Below, piece after piece: positions 60,931-64,000 of a stretch of 64,000 nucleotides of DNA. The DNA is from Viscum album (Eukaryota; Streptophyta; Magnoliopsida; Santalales; Viscaceae): NCBI GenBank assembly GCA_963277665.1, contig OY728152.1, positions 1,186,942,357 through 1,187,006,356 on the forward strand, in the 5' to 3' direction. The translations under genes were made by a program, and so were the position numbers. The notes under the pieces were generated by a model. It made no database searches. It was not told the origin of the DNA and worked only from the letters and a program-made list of their open reading frames with translations. Numbering within the stretch: the first letter of the stretch is position 1; each line of letters begins with the position of its first letter.

Positions 60931-62000
60931 TTGGGGTGATACTGCTAATGTTGTGACACATGAAAAACAAGGAGTATATCAGTATACCTCTATTTAAGAT
61001 CCAATCAGAATTCCACCAATCTGATTCTATTTGAAACTTAAAAAGGCCAAAAAAATATGGGATCTAATGTACAATGCATATAAATCTTATGGATACCAAA
61101 TATTTGTGACCCATGAATTAATACCTACTATCGAACTAAAAATTCAAGAGTACAATGATATTGATTAACATAAGTCTTCTACCTATTCTAGGTCTTAGAT
61201 ATATGTTTCCAAAAAACCCAAACCTACTCTTATGTATCCTACATATCTCATGGTCTCTACAACTATGTGTCACCTTCCTCTATCTAAAAAATATTTGATC
61301 GGCATGGTCTTACATAAATAACCTTATAAGAGTCTATATAATTATTTACATGATAAATGTTGTTATATGAGAATTTTTACAACACATTTTTCATTTCCAT
61401 AATTAAACAAAACAATGTAATGTAAGATCTTAGAATGTCCTTTAGAACATTATTAATACACTTTGATTTCCCATCAATCAGTAGGTGGACGGTCATACTC
61501 AGATATACCAGGGTTCCATGTGACTTCTATAATACTTCATGGAATCATTATGAAAAACATCAATCATGGTTCAAAACAATGATCTTTGAGACATAGTAAA
61601 AATGGATTATCTCTCAAAAATACATATATCTCAGCTAATTAATGGTGAATGTCTATCAGATAGGAATGAAATGGGCTACTTTAGTCAACTGGTAAATAGT
61701 CACACAAATCATTTCATTCTTACAAATTATCCTCATATGACCCACCAAAAATTCTATGATTATGTAATCCAACATCCATTATGGACTGGGAAATATTAGT
61801 TTTAATCCACCAACTCATTGATGATGATCCTTCACTAGATGACATGTGTAGAATCATGTATAGATACCAAAAATTCCCCATTTCATTCCAGAAACCCAAT
61901 AATATAAATCTATGTGATAGTTCATTTATGATAAACCGTGGTTCACTGCCCACAATGAGGCATGAAACAGTCACATCATCTCCCCATAAATACGTGTAGA
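60931..62000 (-). pseudogene. pol: F integrase remnant
   Basis: On the minus strand from about 61710: VTIYQLTKVAHFIP-type piece (VDRLTKVAHFIP block), TINQLRYMYF, stop, EIIHFYYVSKIIV, then INNVLKDILRSYI (the T-I-Q-T-L-E-D-M-L block) near 61420 and FSYNNIYHV (the FSYNNSYHS block) near 61350, followed by YVRPCRSN in place of YGRKCRSP. The order and spacing are those of gypsy integrase. The linker down to 60931 is not clearly readable. Confidence 0.65.
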
Positions 62001-62099
62001 AACATCAACATGGTTCTAGTTATATATGATCCTATCCTCATTTATCATCTAATATGCAGGTTTATCGCCCAATCAAGGCATTCTCTAAAGTACCACCAC

Positions 62100-63600
62100 T
62101 ATATATTCTTATACTACATCTCTTAAATCATTCTCATAATCCTATACTATAATGTTAAGTATATAATAGGCATCATCTAATGTCCCTCATGAACCTCAAT
62201 TTTCATCTACGAGATCAAGGTCATCATCTTCCACTGAAAACTAGTCACAAATACTATTTGAGTAACTATATTATGGCTCAACGAGTAAAAAACACCACTT
62301 CCCTTTTTATATATATATGATACCTCAAAATATAATGAATACATATACTCAAATAATATATTTTTCATTAGATTCCAATATTTTTATGAAAATACGTATT
62401 CCAAAAAAAATTTGATTAGTATACAAAAAATAATTTTCACATAATAGTTAATTCCAAGAAAACAATAAGGGATATATAACTATCTGTAACAAGAGATCTT
62501 GAATAGGGTTATTCATTAAATATTTTCTCAATAATAATGACTTGTATACCACAACTTGGGCCCCCTACTTCAATATTTTGCAATGTCTGACTCCAAATTC
62601 TTAAAAAACATGGTATACTCCTCACACAGGTTGGGTAGGATCAAAATATGTGATGTTGTCAATGGCATTTCTGACTGCTAGAATGAATTCTAGAATTCAC
62701 CATACCATAAAAACAAAGTACCCTTATTTGTAGAGAATAAAATTGGTTCTTATAAATAGGAATGTTCATAAATAAATATATGATAGTAGCCATCTAAAAT
62801 GTGAAATATTTATATATGAAATTTTTTATAGGAATGCCCCATTAAAGGAATCCCTGAACTATCTTAGGGTCCACATATAGACCATCCTGATAGAGTATGT
62901 GACCCATTAAATATACCATATCATTTTAGAATTTAATAATAGATGGCCTAGTTTATATCCAAGGACCTCTATGTGTAATCAAGATGATGTCAGTATGATG
63001 GACCTCATCATCATGATACATGGAGTACACAAATATTTAATCCTCAAAACAACAAAAAACTGATCCATTTGTGGGTGAATGATATAGTTCATCAATGAAA
63101 TAAAAATTATGAGAGCATTCGTCATCTCGAATGGAAACATTATGTAATCTTATAGGACATAACTATTATGAAAGGGGACTATGGAATATCTTATGTTATA
63201 TCTCTCAACTGATGATTCCCCAACAATAAGTTGATCATAGAGAATACACAATCTCAACACAATTATTGAAATAGATCATTTATATGTGGAAGGTGACATC
63301 AATTCTCAACATTCATCTAGTACGACATACATTAATCAACACATAAATGAAAAATATTTTCATTCTTTATGATGAAAATTCTAGAGCACCCAAAGGTGAC
63401 ACACTCAAATTGGTAGCTTCATTATCCATTAATTAACATATCAATGTTTTAAGATCCTAAAGACATATTGGTTTCATTCTGTAATGTTGAATGGAAATTG
63501 TTCAAGCTCCATGGATTAGATGAATTATATAAACAACATGTCATTAATTGGCCCAATAGTGCTTAACCCATGACTACCCCAACCCCACCACTAATACGCT
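62100..63600 (-). pseudogene. pol: F reverse transcriptase remnant (RNase H uncertain)
   Basis: Minus strand: NLSVSPLGALEF (SPWGAPVLF block) near 63400, then FFIYVLINV; MFPFEMTNALIIFISLMNYII ([15 protein letters not shown] block) near 63150 and MDQFFVVLRIKYL in the place of [13 protein letters not shown] near 63080; then LLLNSKMIWYI and VTYSIRMVYM for the CEFWL and HVISKDGI blocks near 62940. RNase H would lie at 62100-62800 but I cannot identify its motifs there. Confidence 0.55.
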
Positions 63601-64000
63601 ACGAGATTTTCTCTAGATCCAAGTAGAAATATCATAAAAATGGGAGGTATTATAGTGTGGTACATTTTTCCACACACCCACATAAATCTTTATTGAACAT
63701 TTAATATTTTATATTAACATAAAAGTAAAATTCATTCATTCATCTATCCCAAACCAGAGTACCATAGAAGTACCAAAAATCGAAAAACACGAGCCCACCA
63801 ATAGAAAACTGTTAATGCATCAAACCAACTATGAAGGGGGGTATATTTCAAATGAAACTACAAAACATCTCCTCAACACACCTCTGGAAAACACCCTAGT
63901 TTTTATTTCTCCCAATATTATACCTTATCCGGGTCCTCCAGACACTCCATATAATGTATTCTAGTTTTTACAAGAAAAACATTTGTGGGAAATCCCATGC
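63600..64000. other. Right edge, unassigned
   Basis: Should hold the F protease/RT junction on the minus strand, but I see no clear motif. No open frame of note. Confidence 0.3.

Larger units (their letters stand above)
49892..64000 (-). mobile_element. Element F, old minus-strand Ty3/gypsy, interrupted by E
   Basis: Pol fragments on both sides of E are in one consistent minus-strand order: RT (63560-62850), integrase core (62000-61180), chromodomain-like tail (51110-51010), possible 3' LTR (50922-49892). The gag and 5' LTR must be right of the window. All frames are broken. Confidence 0.6.

Noticed and set aside
61720..61974. Minus-strand open frame of 84 codons as a separate gene
   Set aside because: It lies within the F integrase region and out of the frame that matches integrase; best seen as a chance frame in decayed pol.
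1..64000. CRISPR arrays, rRNA genes, host protein-coding genes
   Set aside because: No regular spacer arrays, no rRNA stretches and no exon-like coding blocks other than retrotransposon genes were seen.

Overview
The window looks like nuclear, intergenic DNA of a seed plant with a large genome. It is strongly AT-rich and I can support no host gene in it. Almost every kilobase can be assigned to LTR retrotransposons of plant type: Ty3/gypsy chromovirus-like elements of Tekay/Del character with initiator-Met tRNA primer sites and LTRs of 1.5 to 4.2 kb, and one Tnt1-like Ty1/copia element. The species cannot be named from the sequence.

The elements are stacked inside one another. I use letters A to H for them. 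F (minus strand, gypsy, 49892-51178 plus 60926-64000, running off the right edge) is the outermost. It carries E (minus-strand copia, 51179-60925, 5-bp target duplication AAGGG), and at 49891/49892 it abuts G (minus-strand gypsy, 45237-49891). G is cut inside its reverse transcriptase by D (plus strand, about 2461-45236). D holds C (7250-40065, target duplication TAAAT). C holds B inside its integrase (14352-24968, GATAG) and A inside its 3' LTR (28882-39236, CATAA). A further LTR, H (174-2460), interrupts or truncates the left LTR of D. Decay follows nesting depth: A's LTRs are nearly identical and its gag-pol has only four or so lesions, B and C are moderately decayed, and D, E, F and G survive only as recognisable protein fragments.

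Region by region: 1-2460 LTR H; 2461-4017 left LTR of D; 4018-7249 D gag-pol remains; 7250-10835 C 5' LTR; 10836-14351 C gag, PR, RT, RNase H and start of IN; 14352-24968 B (two 4.2-kb LTRs around a 2.2-kb body with only a mini-Gag); 24969-26115 rest of C pol; 26116-28881 and 39242-40065 C 3' LTR; 28882-39236 A; 40071-41417 D integrase remains; 41418-45236 D 3' LTR; 45237-48408 G gag-RT remains; 48409-49891 G 5' LTR; 49892-50922 probable F 3' LTR; 50923-51173 tail of F pol; 51179-60925 E; 60931-64000 F IN and RT.

The most interesting signals are in the LTRs rather than the proteins: an 89-codon open frame with a strong start context in the U3 of A; four tandem stem-loops with compensatory changes in A; a threefold hairpin cassette built on CGTACGTACGG in B and C (traces in D); the palindrome CCAATGCATTGG recurring in four LTR families; evenly spaced U3 modules shared by B and C; and a recurring splice-donor/acceptor arrangement that would remove most of the LTR and the primer site from the gag mRNA.
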